Notes: a model not told the origin generated them from the sequence alone. A DNA stretch of 64,000 nucleotides from Flavobacterium sp. HSC-32F16 (GCF_024171645.1 NZ_JALKAC010000003.1:1-64000); one strand, 5' to 3'. Numbered from the stretch's first letter, positions 1 through 7,855 are shown. Made by a program: numbers and translations.

Positions 1-95
1 TGAGGTTCTGAGGTTCTGAGGTTCTGAGGTTCTGAGGTTCTGAGGTTCTGAGGTTCTGAGGTTCTGAGGTTCTGAGGTTCTGAGGTTCTGAGGTT
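1..95. repeat. 8-bp tandem repeat, about 12 copies
   Basis: The unit TGAGGTTC is repeated head to tail 11 times plus 7 more bases, with no mismatch visible. It begins at the window edge, so the array may be longer. It lies between an unseen left-hand gene and the prfA terminator. A reverse-complement relative (CCTCAG words) lies at 203-232, and looser relatives occur elsewhere in the window. The copies are too short and lack spacers, so this is not CRISPR. Confidence 0.95.
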
Positions 96-120
96 AATTT
101 ATTATTTATAACCAGACCAT

Positions 121-152
121 AAAAAAAGCTGAACTTTCGTTCAGCTTTTTTT
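121..152 (-). terminator. intrinsic terminator downstream of prfA
   Basis: A perfect inverted repeat with 14-base arms (121-134 and 139-152) and a TTTC loop. The arms end in A and T runs, so it can work on either strand. It lies 85 bases beyond the prfA stop. Confidence 0.85.
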
Positions 153-202
153 ATGTTAAATCTAAAGTCTTTTAATCTAAAGTAAAAACCTTTGTCCCTT
201 AG

Positions 203-232
203 CACCTCAGTACCTCAGCACCTCAGCACCTT
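203..232. repeat. degenerate CCTCAG-rich repeat
   Basis: CACCTCAG/TACCTCAG words are repeated about four times just beyond the prfA stop. They are the reverse-complement theme of the 8-bp array at 1-95. No coding potential is seen. Confidence 0.7.
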
Positions 233-237
233 TAAAA

Positions 238-1314
238 TTAGTATACCTCAGAAGCTTCTTTCAATTTCTCCATATTGTTTACCAATTGTAACTCGGCAAC
301 AATTTTCTGGATATCACCATTCATGATATTTCCTAAATCATAAAGCGTTAAACCAACACGGTGATCGGTTACACGACCTTGCGCATAATTGTAGGTACGA
401 ATCTTAGCAGAACGGTCGCCAGAACTTACCTGAGACGTACGTTTTGTAGCATCTTCTGCTTCTTTTTTAGCCAATTCCTGTTCGTATAAACGAGAACGTA
501 AAACGTTCAAAGCTTTATCTTTATTTTTATGCTGTGATTTCTGATCCTGACACTGCGCCACTAATCCCGTTGGAATGTGCGTTAAACGTACTGCCGATTT
601 CGTAGTATTTACAGATTGTCCTCCAGGTCCAGACGAACAGAAGAAATCTACACGAACATCGTTCATATCAATTTGTACATCAAACTCTTCTGCTTCCGGT
701 AAAACCATAACAGTAGCTGCCGATGTATGCACACGACCTTGTGTTTCTGTCTGCGGAACACGCTGTACACGGTGAACACCCGCTTCAAACTTCAAAGTAC
801 CGTAAACATCCTCTCCCGAAACTTCAAAAATAACCTCTTTGAAACCTCCCGAAGTTCCTTCGTTCATATCTACAACAGATGTTCTCCATCCTTGAGTTTC
901 GCAGTATTTAGTATACATTCTAAATAAATCTCCTGCAAAAATACTAGCTTCGTCCCCACCCGTTCCGGCGCGAATCTCCACCATTACGTTTTTAGCATCT
1001 TCAGGATCTTTAGGAATCAACATAAATTTGATTTCCTCCTCTAGTTGCGGTAAACGTTCTTTTGCTTCATCCAATTGCATTTTGGCCATTTCAACCATAT
1101 CAGCATCACTTCCGTCAGCAATAATTTCGTTTGCTTCGTCAATATTTGCTAAAACAAGAATGTATTCTTCTCTCTTTTCAACCAGTGCTTTTATGCTTTT
1201 ATATTCCTGGTTAAGCTGCACATAACGTTTTTGATCAGCAATAACATCCGGCTGAATAATCAAATCCGAAATCTCATCAAAACGCTGCTTTACATATTGA
1301 AGTCTATCTAACAT
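238..1314 (-). CDS. prfA: peptide chain release factor 1
   Basis: Class I release factor that reads UAA and UAG in the ribosomal A site and triggers hydrolysis of peptidyl-tRNA. The 358-residue length fits RF1 (about 360). The catalytic GGQ loop is at residues 231-233 within [10 protein letters not shown]. The stop-recognition tripeptide PQT (187-189, within [10 protein letters not shown]) has the PxT form of RF1, not the SPF form of RF2. The N-terminal coiled region (1-95) is intact. The gene is monocistronic here, with a strong hairpin downstream and a possible TAATTTTG -7 element upstream at 1339-1346. It marks the left edge of an accessory region. Confidence 0.97.
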   Translation of the reverse strand: MLDRLQYVKQRFDEISDLIIQPDVIADQKRYVQLNQEYKSIKALVEKREEYILVLANIDEANEIIADGSDADMVEMAKMQLDEAKERLPQLEEEIKFMLIPKDPEDAKNVMVEIRAGTGGDEASIFAGDLFRMYTKYCETQGWRTSVVDMNEGTSGGFKEVIFEVSGEDVYGTLKFEAGVHRVQRVPQTETQGRVHTSAATVMVLPEAEEFDVQIDMNDVRVDFFCSSGPGGQSVNTTKSAVRLTHIPTGLVAQCQDQKSQHKNKDKALNVLRSRLYEQELAKKEAEDATKRTSQVSSGDRSAKIRTYNYAQGRVTDHRVGLTLYDLGNIMNGDIQKIVAELQLVNNMEKLKEASEVY

Positions 1315-1338
1315 TTTCTAATTCCTTTTATTGGACTG

Positions 1339-1346
1339 CAAAATTA
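1339..1346 (-). promoter_or_regulatory. possible prfA -7 element
   Basis: On the minus strand the sequence reads TAATTTTG, matching the Bacteroidota -7 consensus TAnnTTTG, 25 bases before the prfA start. No clear TTG -33 element is seen at the usual spacing, so this is a weak call. Confidence 0.35.
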
Positions 1347-1629
1347 CAAAAATTTTGTGGAAAATTCTAGTGTTGTTTTTTTGGGATTTTTTTACGCTGA
1401 ATAACTTCATTAGCACTTGAATTAATTAACATTTTTATACCCAATTTTAAAAATCAGGTGTTTTTACTTGGTTATTTGTTAAAATTAAAAACGAGGTTTG
1501 CTTTACACATAACAAGCTATCAAATATTTTTTTTGAAATTAATCTAGTTACGGTTTTCCATAATAGTCCTTTTATCAAAGGACATATTTTTACAACCTTA
1601 AATTAATTGAAAATCTAAAACCTTGTAAC
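1347..1629. other. intergenic region with one copy of a flanking repeat
   Basis: No gene is visible. At 1451-1505 it carries a segment starting AAATCAGGTGTTTTTAC that recurs at 2241-2298, so the two copies flank the secreted orphan gene 1630-2205. The rest is AT-rich without clear structure. Confidence 0.7.
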
Positions 1630-2205
1630 ATGAAAATCAACAAAGTATTAATTGCATTATCACTTTTTGCAACTGTATCAATAAATTATGCACAGCCAAA
1701 ACAAAAATCTAATTCTGAAACCAGGCAGTTTATAGAAAATGCCGAAATAACTCAAATTAACAAAGATTGGAATATTAAAGCCGAATTTAAATCTGGACTT
1801 GGCGAAGTAGTTTCATTTTTTCCAGTTGAAGCAATTGATTTAAAATCAAACAAAAAAGTCAACTCATTGCAAATGGACATGACCGTTATATATCAATTTG
1901 CTGGAAGAAATACTAATTATTTTAAATCTTCATGGATTGATTTAAATGAAGTAGAAGAATTCATAGTTTTTATAGAACAATATGTAATTCCTAATCTAAA
2001 AGATAAAACCGAAAGAAAGCAATCTGTTACATATATTTTCAATTCAAGAGAAATTACATTTAGTTTTTATATAGAAAAAAGCACTAGAAGAATTTCTATT
2101 TATTTAAAAGATAATGGTTCTACTGATTATGAACATTATTTCTGGACAGAAACACAAGTAAGTAAAATTCCAGAATTACTTACAATGCTGAAAGAAATTA
2201 AATAA
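1630..2205 (+). CDS. secreted protein of unknown function
   Basis: 191 residues starting with a typical signal peptide (MKINKVLIALSLFATVSINYA, likely cleaved before QPK). No lipobox cysteine is present, so it is probably periplasmic or exported. The mature part alternates short hydrophobic and charged strands and contains IYQFAGRNTNYF and FNSREITFSFYIE, suggesting a beta-rich fold. I do not recognise the family. It is bracketed by the repeat copies at 1451 and 2241 and stands upstream of the TIR cluster with its own intergenic spacing, so a shared function is not implied. Confidence 0.8.
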   Translation: MKINKVLIALSLFATVSINYAQPKQKSNSETRQFIENAEITQINKDWNIKAEFKSGLGEVVSFFPVEAIDLKSNKKVNSLQMDMTVIYQFAGRNTNYFKSSWIDLNEVEEFIVFIEQYVIPNLKDKTERKQSVTYIFNSREITFSFYIEKSTRRISIYLKDNGSTDYEHYFWTETQVSKIPELLTMLKEIK

Positions 2206-2240
2206 ATCTATTATATACATTTTCACCTCGCTTTATTTAT

Positions 2241-2298
2241 AAATCAGGTGTTTTTACGTGCTTATTAATTTAATTTAATTTAAAGACGATGTTTGTTT
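2241..2298. repeat. second copy of the AAATCAGGTG repeat
   Basis: Its first 17 bases (AAATCAGGTGTTTTTAC) are identical to those at 1451. The similarity continues more loosely for about 40 bases (TTATT, then ACGAGGTTTG against ACGATGTTTG). Same orientation, 790 bases apart. Confidence 0.65.
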
Positions 2299-2376
2299 TT
2301 ATAAAACTCAATTATTGAAGTATGACTTATAAAATGATAAAATAAATACTTTTAATTAAATCTGAATCGAAAAAAA

Positions 2377-3867
2377 ATGAAAATATTTTTAGAAGACGTA
2401 TTTAAAACATCTGGCACACCAACTTATACATTTGTAAAACCAGTAGAATATACAAAACTTTTAGTTTCCTTACGAACAAAGGGAAGAGGATTAATAATAG
2501 AAGGGCCTTCTGGAATTGGAAAAACCACAAGTATTAATAAGGCAATTGAAGAAATGGAAATTAACACTCCAATAACATCTCTTTCTGCAAGAAAAAAAGA
2601 AGATGTTGATTTAATTCAAATGCTTCCGGAAATTAGTGATTTTGGAATTGTAATTATTGATGACTTTCATGTTCTCCCTAATGAAACTAAAAAGGCTTTA
2701 TCTGACTATATGAAAACTCTGGCTGATGAAGATTCTATATCTTCAAAACTCATTCTAATAGGCATTAATAAAGCGGGAGATTCACTAGTGTCATTTTCTC
2801 CAGACTTAAACAATCGAATTGATACAATAAGATTTGAAGCAAATCCTAGTGAAAAAATTGAAGAAATGCTTTCGTTAGGCGAGAAGGCTCTTAATATACT
2901 ATTAAATATAAAATCAGAGATTGTAAGTGAATCTAAAGGTAGTTTTCATATTGCTCAATTACTTGCTAAAGAGACATGTATAAATTGTGAAATAATAGAT
3001 GACCAATCAGATAAATTAGAAACAAACACTAGCATAGAAACAATAAAAGCAAAAGTCAATCAGGAGCTTGGGCGGTTATTTTACACAAAAGCTAGGATAT
3101 TTGCAATTGGTTCTAAATTAAGAAAGGAAGGAAGAGCTCCATATCTTCATTTACTTAATTGGTTATCGAACAGTTCTGACTGGTCAATTCAAATAGATGA
3201 ATTACTTAATCAAAATCCTAATATGAAATTGAGTATTAATCAAGTTGTAGAAAAAGGTTTTTTAAAAAAACTAATTGAAGATAATCCTCTTTTACAAGAT
3301 GTTATTCATTTTGATGATCAATCTAATGTTCTTACAATTGAAGATCCTAAATTTCTGTTTTATATTAGAAATATTTTGTGGAACAAATTTGCTGAACAAA
3401 TTGGTTTTGTTGGAGTCGAATTTACCAAACCATATGATTTTGCACTTTCATTTGCAGGGGAAAATAGAAATCTTGCTCAAATAATTAGCGCTAAATTGTT
3501 AGAAAGAGAAATTTCAGTTTTTTATGATGAAAATGAACAACATAGAATTTTAGCTTCAAATATTGAAGATTATTTAGCTCCTATTTATAATTCGGAAGCA
3601 AATTTTGTTATTGTTATTCTTAGTAAAGACTATCCAAAAAAAATCTGGACGAAATTCGAATCCGAACAGTTCAAACAAAGATTTGGAGAAAATACAATAA
3701 TTCCAATTTGGTATTCAGACACAGACATTAACTTCTTTGATGAATCTAGGAAATATGGTGGATTAACATTCAATATTGATAAAGATATCGAAGAAGAAAC
3801 AGAAAGAATTGTTAAAGTGATATCCAAAAAACTAGAAGACAAACGAAAAGAAACAAAAAAGGATTAA
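2377..3867 (+). CDS. P-loop NTPase with C-terminal TIR domain
   Basis: 496 residues. The N-terminal half is a P-loop/AAA-like ATPase: Walker A GPSGIGKTT at 43-51, Walker B IVIIDDFH at 91-98, a sensor-like strand LILIGINKAG at 125-134 and NNRIDTIRF at 145-153. A helical middle part of about 190 residues follows. From about residue 353 there is a TIR domain beginning YDFALSFAGENR, with VFYDEN, IVILSKDYPKK and a candidate catalytic glutamate E428 in WTKFESEQF. Such architectures are known from bacterial immunity, where a sensing NTPase controls NAD-consuming TIR activity; that role is inferred here. It lies 80 bases upstream of a second TIR-like gene. No signal peptide. The NTPase could belong to the STAND or AAA+ class. 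Confidence 0.85.
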   Translation: MKIFLEDVFKTSGTPTYTFVKPVEYTKLLVSLRTKGRGLIIEGPSGIGKTTSINKAIEEMEINTPITSLSARKKEDVDLIQMLPEISDFGIVIIDDFHVLPNETKKALSDYMKTLADEDSISSKLILIGINKAGDSLVSFSPDLNNRIDTIRFEANPSEKIEEMLSLGEKALNILLNIKSEIVSESKGSFHIAQLLAKETCINCEIIDDQSDKLETNTSIETIKAKVNQELGRLFYTKARIFAIGSKLRKEGRAPYLHLLNWLSNSSDWSIQIDELLNQNPNMKLSINQVVEKGFLKKLIEDNPLLQDVIHFDDQSNVLTIEDPKFLFYIRNILWNKFAEQIGFVGVEFTKPYDFALSFAGENRNLAQIISAKLLEREISVFYDENEQHRILASNIEDYLAPIYNSEANFVIVILSKDYPKKIWTKFESEQFKQRFGENTIIPIWYSDTDINFFDESRKYGGLTFNIDKDIEEETERIVKVISKKLEDKRKETKKD

Positions 3868-3947
3868 AAATGAGTTATGATTCTGTTTAAAATTTAACAA
3901 TCATTCAAAACAAAACAACAATCTATTTACCCTAAATAATAATAAAT

Positions 3948-4748
3948 ATGTACAGAGGCTTTAATCTAAAAATACCTGATGATTTTAATAAGTTACAATT
4001 TTTAAAGACTGGTAGAGAAATTTTAGAAGAAACAAATCAAAATGTAAAGAAAACTTTAGAAGAGTATCTATTGAATTATGGTTCTTCATTAAATGGAAAT
4101 AAAATTATTGAAGACTGGTTTCCGGAAATTAATTCACATGTGTTTTTATCACATTCTCACAAGGATAGAGAAAAAGCAATCATGATAGCTGGAATACTGT
4201 ATGAAAAATTCGATATAACAACATTTATTGATTCTACTGTATGGGGAAATTCAAATGATTTACTAAAAAAAATTGATGATAAGTATTGCCTACATGCAAA
4301 TAATGAAAACTATGATTATGACAAAAGAAATTATTCTACTGCTCATGTACATTTGATGCTATCAACCGCTTTAAATAAAATGATAGACAAAAGTGAATGC
4401 TTATTTTTTCTTAATTCACCAAACTCAATTTCTACATCATTGGAAATAAGTCAAAAAACTAATTCTCCTTGGATTTTTTCTGAAATTGCCACATCAAAAA
4501 TTATCAAAAAAAAGACACCAGATAGAAAAAAAAGCGAAACAAGACTTTTTTCTACTGAAAGTATGAAATCATTAAATGAAAATGCGCAAATTAAGTTAAA
4601 TGTAGAATATGAATTAGAACTTTCTCATTTAAAGGAATTAAACACTTCAGATTTTAATAGATGGCTAAATGTCTTTGCTAATTCTCCTGAAGAAGCTTTA
4701 GATCAATTATACTCACAACATAGAATTAACCCAAAATTTTTAAAATAA
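3948..4748 (+). CDS. TIR-like domain protein, candidate defence protein
   Basis: 266 residues. After a helical N-terminus (1-60) there is a TIR-like core: HVFLSHSHKDREKA at 64-77 as first strand and box 1, ITTFIDSTVWG at 90-100, STAHVHLMLSTAL at 130-142, CLFFLNSPNS at 151-160, and PWIFSEI at 174-180, where E179 is the candidate catalytic glutamate. The large WG...YDYDKRN insertion separates it from the TIR of the preceding gene, so the two are different subfamilies, not duplicates. The stop codon shares one base with the start of the next gene (TAATG), implying translational coupling. A role as sensor or NAD-processing enzyme is inferred from the fold and neighbours. Confidence 0.8.
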   Translation: MYRGFNLKIPDDFNKLQFLKTGREILEETNQNVKKTLEEYLLNYGSSLNGNKIIEDWFPEINSHVFLSHSHKDREKAIMIAGILYEKFDITTFIDSTVWGNSNDLLKKIDDKYCLHANNENYDYDKRNYSTAHVHLMLSTALNKMIDKSECLFFLNSPNSISTSLEISQKTNSPWIFSEIATSKIIKKKTPDRKKSETRLFSTESMKSLNENAQIKLNVEYELELSHLKELNTSDFNRWLNVFANSPEEALDQLYSQHRINPKFLK

Positions 4749-5188
4749 TGTCTGACAATAAATTAAAGCATTTAGAATTCTTGCACAATACTATTAATCG
4801 AATGAGTACCAATTCATTTATAATAAAAGGATGGGTCATTACCTTGCTATCCGCAATATTTGTATTAGCCGAAAAGGAAACTAATCAAAATTATATTTAT
4901 TTAATGTTTATAATTATTCCTGTTTTTTGGTACTTAAATGCATACTTTTTATTACTTGAAAGAAAATTTCGCTCGTTGTATAACGACGTTCGAATGAAAA
5001 GAGAAGATGAGATTGATTTTTCAATGGATATTAGTAATTACAAAAGCGGAAGAAATAAAATTAAAAATTGTTTTGCAGCTAGTTCAATTTGGCCAATTTA
5101 TATTTTCTTATTGGTTATTGCAATTATCGTAAAACTAGAATTTAGTTCTAGTAAAATTACTGCTTTACTATTATCTATTCTTCCGTAA
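4748..5188 (+). CDS. small multi-pass membrane protein coupled to the TIR gene
   Basis: 146 residues with three clear hydrophobic segments (about 28-42, 49-71 and 113-132) and a charged cytosolic-looking loop between the second and third (RKFRSLYNDVRMKREDE). The segment RMSTNSFIIKGW before the first helix looks like a family signature. The start codon overlaps the preceding stop by one base, so the two proteins are probably made together. Small membrane proteins next to immune sensors are often pore-forming or membrane-disrupting effectors; that is inference, and I cannot name the family. The operon ends at the hairpin 5221-5258. Confidence 0.8.
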   Translation: MSDNKLKHLEFLHNTINRMSTNSFIIKGWVITLLSAIFVLAEKETNQNYIYLMFIIIPVFWYLNAYFLLLERKFRSLYNDVRMKREDEIDFSMDISNYKSGRNKIKNCFAASSIWPIYIFLLVIAIIVKLEFSSSKITALLLSILP

Positions 5189-5220
5189 CGCTCGCACTAG
5201 TCAAATCTTATCAACAAATA

Positions 5221-5258
5221 AAATGCGCAAAAGTTTTTTCAAAACCCTTTGCGCATTT
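5221..5258 (+). terminator. terminator of the TIR operon
   Basis: Arms AAATGCGCAAA (5221-5231) and TTTGCGCATTT (5248-5258) are perfectly complementary and followed by a T-rich stretch. It may also serve the convergent gene 5360-5689. Confidence 0.8.
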
Positions 5259-5359
5259 CCTTTTATTACAAAAAGAAACTACTTCTTTCCCAGTAATTTC
5301 TTAAATATTTATTTTTCTTTTTCAACCTGAATCAAACGCTCATACTAGCTACAGACAAT

Positions 5360-5689
5360 TTATACTGTATCAGACTGTAAATAAACCTTATGCAAATCAT
5401 CAAATAACTCCATTTCTTCTTCCGGCAGAAGCTGTAATGCTATTTCAAGTAAAGTCAATACATTAATATCTGTTTCTTTATGAAAAACGGCTAAACTTCG
5501 GGCTTCTTTATTCATTAGAACAATACTGGCTTTAAGCAAATCTGAAACCATTAGATTTAATTCGTTATAAGAACATACTTTTAGCGGTATCGTAAATGAA
5601 GTGTCTTCTTTATGTTCTAGTTTTAATTTGGTAAAATAATTTCTTTTATTCATTAATTCTGATATTTTATCTTCGCTTTGCGTTTTCAT
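5360..5689 (-). CDS. small acidic protein of unknown function
   Basis: 109 residues, soluble, helical, ending in ALQLLPEEEMELFDDLHKVYL. No recognised domain or catalytic motif. A decayed relative of its C-terminal half lies at 10382-10582, so this is a family with more than one copy in the genome. It is convergent with the TIR operon and divergent from the XRE regulator at 5801 across about 110 bases. Confidence 0.75.
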   Translation of the reverse strand: MKTQSEDKISELMNKRNYFTKLKLEHKEDTSFTIPLKVCSYNELNLMVSDLLKASIVLMNKEARSLAVFHKETDINVLTLLEIALQLLPEEEMELFDDLHKVYLQSDTV

Positions 5690-5800
5690 ATATTATAAGA
5701 TTTGATTTACAATTTTAAACAAATATATAAAAAATCAGTAACATACAACCCCTTTCTTACATTCACTTAAAAACAATCGATTACTTGTAATTTCATTTCC

Positions 5801-6037
5801 ATGAAAAGAGAAAGAAAAAGTGAAATTCCAGAAGTTGTAAAAGATCTAGGAATCAAGATTAAAGATATAATTGAAGAAAAGAAATTCAAGCGACGAGAGG
5901 TTGCTCATGATGCAGAAATGGATGTTGAAAGTCTAAGAAAATATATTAAAGGTTCGCAAGAAATGAAAGTAAGCACTTTGTTTAAAATTGCGCAAGCTTT
6001 AAAAATTCATCCAAGTGAATTGATTAAGGATTTGTAA
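5801..6037 (+). CDS. XRE-family helix-turn-helix regulator
   Basis: 78 residues, almost entirely one helix-turn-helix domain: LGIKIKDIIEEKKFKRREVA is followed by DVESLRKYIKGSQEMKVSTL and FKIAQALKIHPSELI, the layout of Cro/C1-type regulators. No second domain. It reads away from the gene at 5360-5689 and toward the broken nuclease gene at 6173. Small XRE proteins often regulate adjacent defence or toxin genes, so it may have controlled the nuclease locus before that was disrupted. Its actual target is unknown. Confidence 0.85.
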   Translation: MKRERKSEIPEVVKDLGIKIKDIIEEKKFKRREVAHDAEMDVESLRKYIKGSQEMKVSTLFKIAQALKIHPSELIKDL

Positions 6038-6172
6038 TCAACAAAAGAAATCAATTAAAATCTCTAAAATTGTATTAAAAATTATCGCTCAATAACAATT
6101 ACCCTCCTGTTGGAGCATCTTTACTTATACATGCAAGTAAAGAATACTATCTAAGCCAAATACAACAACAAA

Positions 6173-6424
6173 ATGCTGGAATTATTAGAAAGAATTAAAA
6201 TATTAAATAAATACCAAAAAGAAATATCTGACTTATCAGAAGAAAGATTCAATATTTTCAGAATCTGCGGGGTAAACCATTACGAAGTAACACATTCGGC
6301 AATTTTAACGGAGCTTTTAAGTAATGATTCTTCTCATAGTTTCGGCACTGCTTTTTTAACAGCCTTTTTAAAAACATTAAAAAAAGAAAATTTACTCCCT
6401 GCTCCTCGAAGTGTTTCTTCTTAA
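6173..6424 (+). pseudogene. truncated PD-(D/E)XK nuclease family gene
   Basis: 83 codons. The segment FNIFRICGVNHYEVTHSAIL followed by TELLSNDSSHSFGTAFLTAF resembles the N-terminal part of the PD-(D/E)XK superfamily proteins in the PDDEXK_4 group, which are normally several hundred residues. The reading frame runs into the REPIN array at about 6405-6424, and its last residues (LPAPRSVSS) look repeat-derived. The catalytic PD...(D/E)XK residues, which lie further along, are missing. No downstream remainder is found after the repeats. It may be the stump of a nuclease or restriction gene broken by the repeat insertion. The family call is from memory of the motif. Confidence 0.6.
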
Positions 6425-7066
6425 ATGTCACGACTGCTGTGCGAAGTCTCCTGACTTCGTACCCGATCCAATAATCTACAAAGAAAAAATATTCTAGACT
6501 AAATATAGCAACGTGTGCGAAGTCAGGAGACTTCACACAGCTCCTTTAGCATTTATAAAAACTTTCAAATTAAATATATATAAACTATTCAATTCACTAC
6601 TCCAAAATATTGTTTTTCTTAAATATCGCGAAATGCTGTGCGAAGTCTCCCGACTTCGTACCCGATCCAATAATCTACAAAGAAAAAATATTCTAGACTA
6701 AATATAGCAACGTGTGCGAAGTCAGGAGACTTCGCACAGCTCCTTTAGCATTTATAAAAACTTTCAAATTAAATATATATAAACTATTCAATTCACTACT
6801 CCAAAATATTGTTTTTCTTAAATGTCACGACTGCTGTGCGAAGTCTCCCGACTTCGTACCCGATCCAATAATCTACAAAGAAAAAATATTCTAGACTAAA
6901 TATAGCAATGCGTGCGAAGTCAGGAGACTTCGCACAGCGCCTTTAGCATTTATAAACACTTCCAAATTAAATCTATATAAACTATTCAATACATTACTTC
7001 AAAGTGTTATTTTTTTAAATATCGTGAAATGCTGTGGGAAGTCTCCCGACTTCATACCCGATCCAA
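6423..7066. repeat. tandem REPIN array, three full units plus a half unit
   Basis: A unit of about 198 bases starts at 6423, 6621, 6820 and 7017. Each full unit holds a forward REP (6436-6468, 6635-6667, 6833-6866) reading GCTGTGCGAAGTCTCC then (T/C)GACTTCG, and an inverted REP (6513-6541, 6712-6740, 6910-6938). The two are separated by about 45 bases starting from GATCCAATAA. Each REP is itself a hairpin (CGAAGTC/GACTTCG arms). The last forward REP, at 7031-7066, abuts the RAYT gene. Between REP pairs is a conserved AT-rich stretch of about 95 bases. Confidence 0.92.
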
Positions 7067-7787
7067 TAAGCGATTAAATTTACAAAATACTAATTTGTAA
7101 GAAAAATAATTATATTTGAATAAAAAAATGCAAGGCGGATACAAAATAAGAGATCAAAATTTACCTCATTTTATAACAGCAACAGTTGTTGATTGGGTGG
7201 ACATTTTTACAAGAAAAAATTACAGAGATATAGTTGTAGAATGTTTAGATTTCTGCATTAAAAACAAATCTATGATTTTATATGGCTATGTAATTATGAG
7301 CAATCATATACATCTGATTGTACAATCTGAAAAGGGAGAATTATCAGATTTATTGAGAGATTTTAAAAAATTCACTGCTGTAAAAATTTTAGAAAAAATA
7401 AAATCTGATCCAGAGAGTCGAAGAGAATGGATGTTAGAACGTTTTAAATTAGCAACAGAAAGTCATTCAAGAAACAAAAATTATCAGTTTTGGCAATATA
7501 GCAATCATCCCGAAGAAATTTATACGAACAAATTTATGTGGTCAAAGTTAGATTATATTCATTTAAATCCTGTTCGTGCTGGTATTGTAGAAAAAGCGTC
7601 ACATTATATTTATTCTAGTGCCAGTAATTATGTTTCGGACATTGGTTTATTAAAAATCGTAAAAGCAGATGTTCTCATTGTTGATGTATTGAACTTGAAA
7701 AATTTTACGCGATATAATGAATATTGAAAAATGGAAAATTACAATAAAAAATAGGAACGGGTACGAAGTCGGGAGACTTCGCACAGC
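7031..7787 (+). mobile_element. RAYT element bounded by inverted REPs
   Basis: The transposase gene is framed by a forward REP at 7031-7066 (variant GCTGTGGGAAGTCTCCCGAC, then TTCATACCCGATCC) and an inverted REP at 7758-7787 (GGGTACGAAGTCGGGAGACT, then TCGCACAGC). This is the same head-to-head arrangement as in the non-coding REPINs to the left, with the gene replacing the short spacer. The CCCGATCCAATAA sequence after the left REP is shared with the REPINs. Confidence 0.85.
7128..7727 (+). CDS. REP-associated tyrosine transposase (RAYT, IS200-like Y1 family)
   Basis: 199 residues from the ATG at 7128; a TTG 12 bases upstream is the only other in-frame option. HUH metal-binding motif H60-I-H62 in YVIMSNHIHLIVQ, then LRDFKKFTA (76-84) and the family signature KLDYIHLNPVRAGIV (140-154) followed by YIYSSASNY. 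These mark Y1 transposases of the REP-associated group, which nick REP hairpins as single-stranded DNA. I cannot assign the catalytic tyrosine with certainty; Y119, Y124 and Y143 are candidates. The frame is intact, and the flanking REPs are its probable substrates. Confidence 0.92.
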   Translation: MQGGYKIRDQNLPHFITATVVDWVDIFTRKNYRDIVVECLDFCIKNKSMILYGYVIMSNHIHLIVQSEKGELSDLLRDFKKFTAVKILEKIKSDPESRREWMLERFKLATESHSRNKNYQFWQYSNHPEEIYTNKFMWSKLDYIHLNPVRAGIVEKASHYIYSSASNYVSDIGLLKIVKADVLIVDVLNLKNFTRYNEY

Positions 7788-7855
7788 ATGCTGAAATATT
7801 TGCGTGGCAGTAAAATTAATTCCACCGGCAATAAGCGAATAAACACAAACCAGAA

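Noticed and set aside
1..95. CRISPR array
   Set aside because: The units are 8 bases and directly abut without spacers, and no cas gene is present.
6258..6536. Minus-strand frame of 92 codons across the nuclease stump and first REPIN
   Set aside because: It runs antisense to the nuclease fragment and through REP sequence; composition follows the repeat, not a gene.
6513..6894. Two open frames starting MCEVRRL inside the repeats
   Set aside because: They are near-identical translations of the REP and spacer sequence, differ only by repeat divergence and have no protein features.
6423..7066. CRISPR or integron array
   Set aside because: The 198-base units are near-identical throughout, carry paired inverted REPs and lie next to a RAYT; there are no unique spacers and no integrase.
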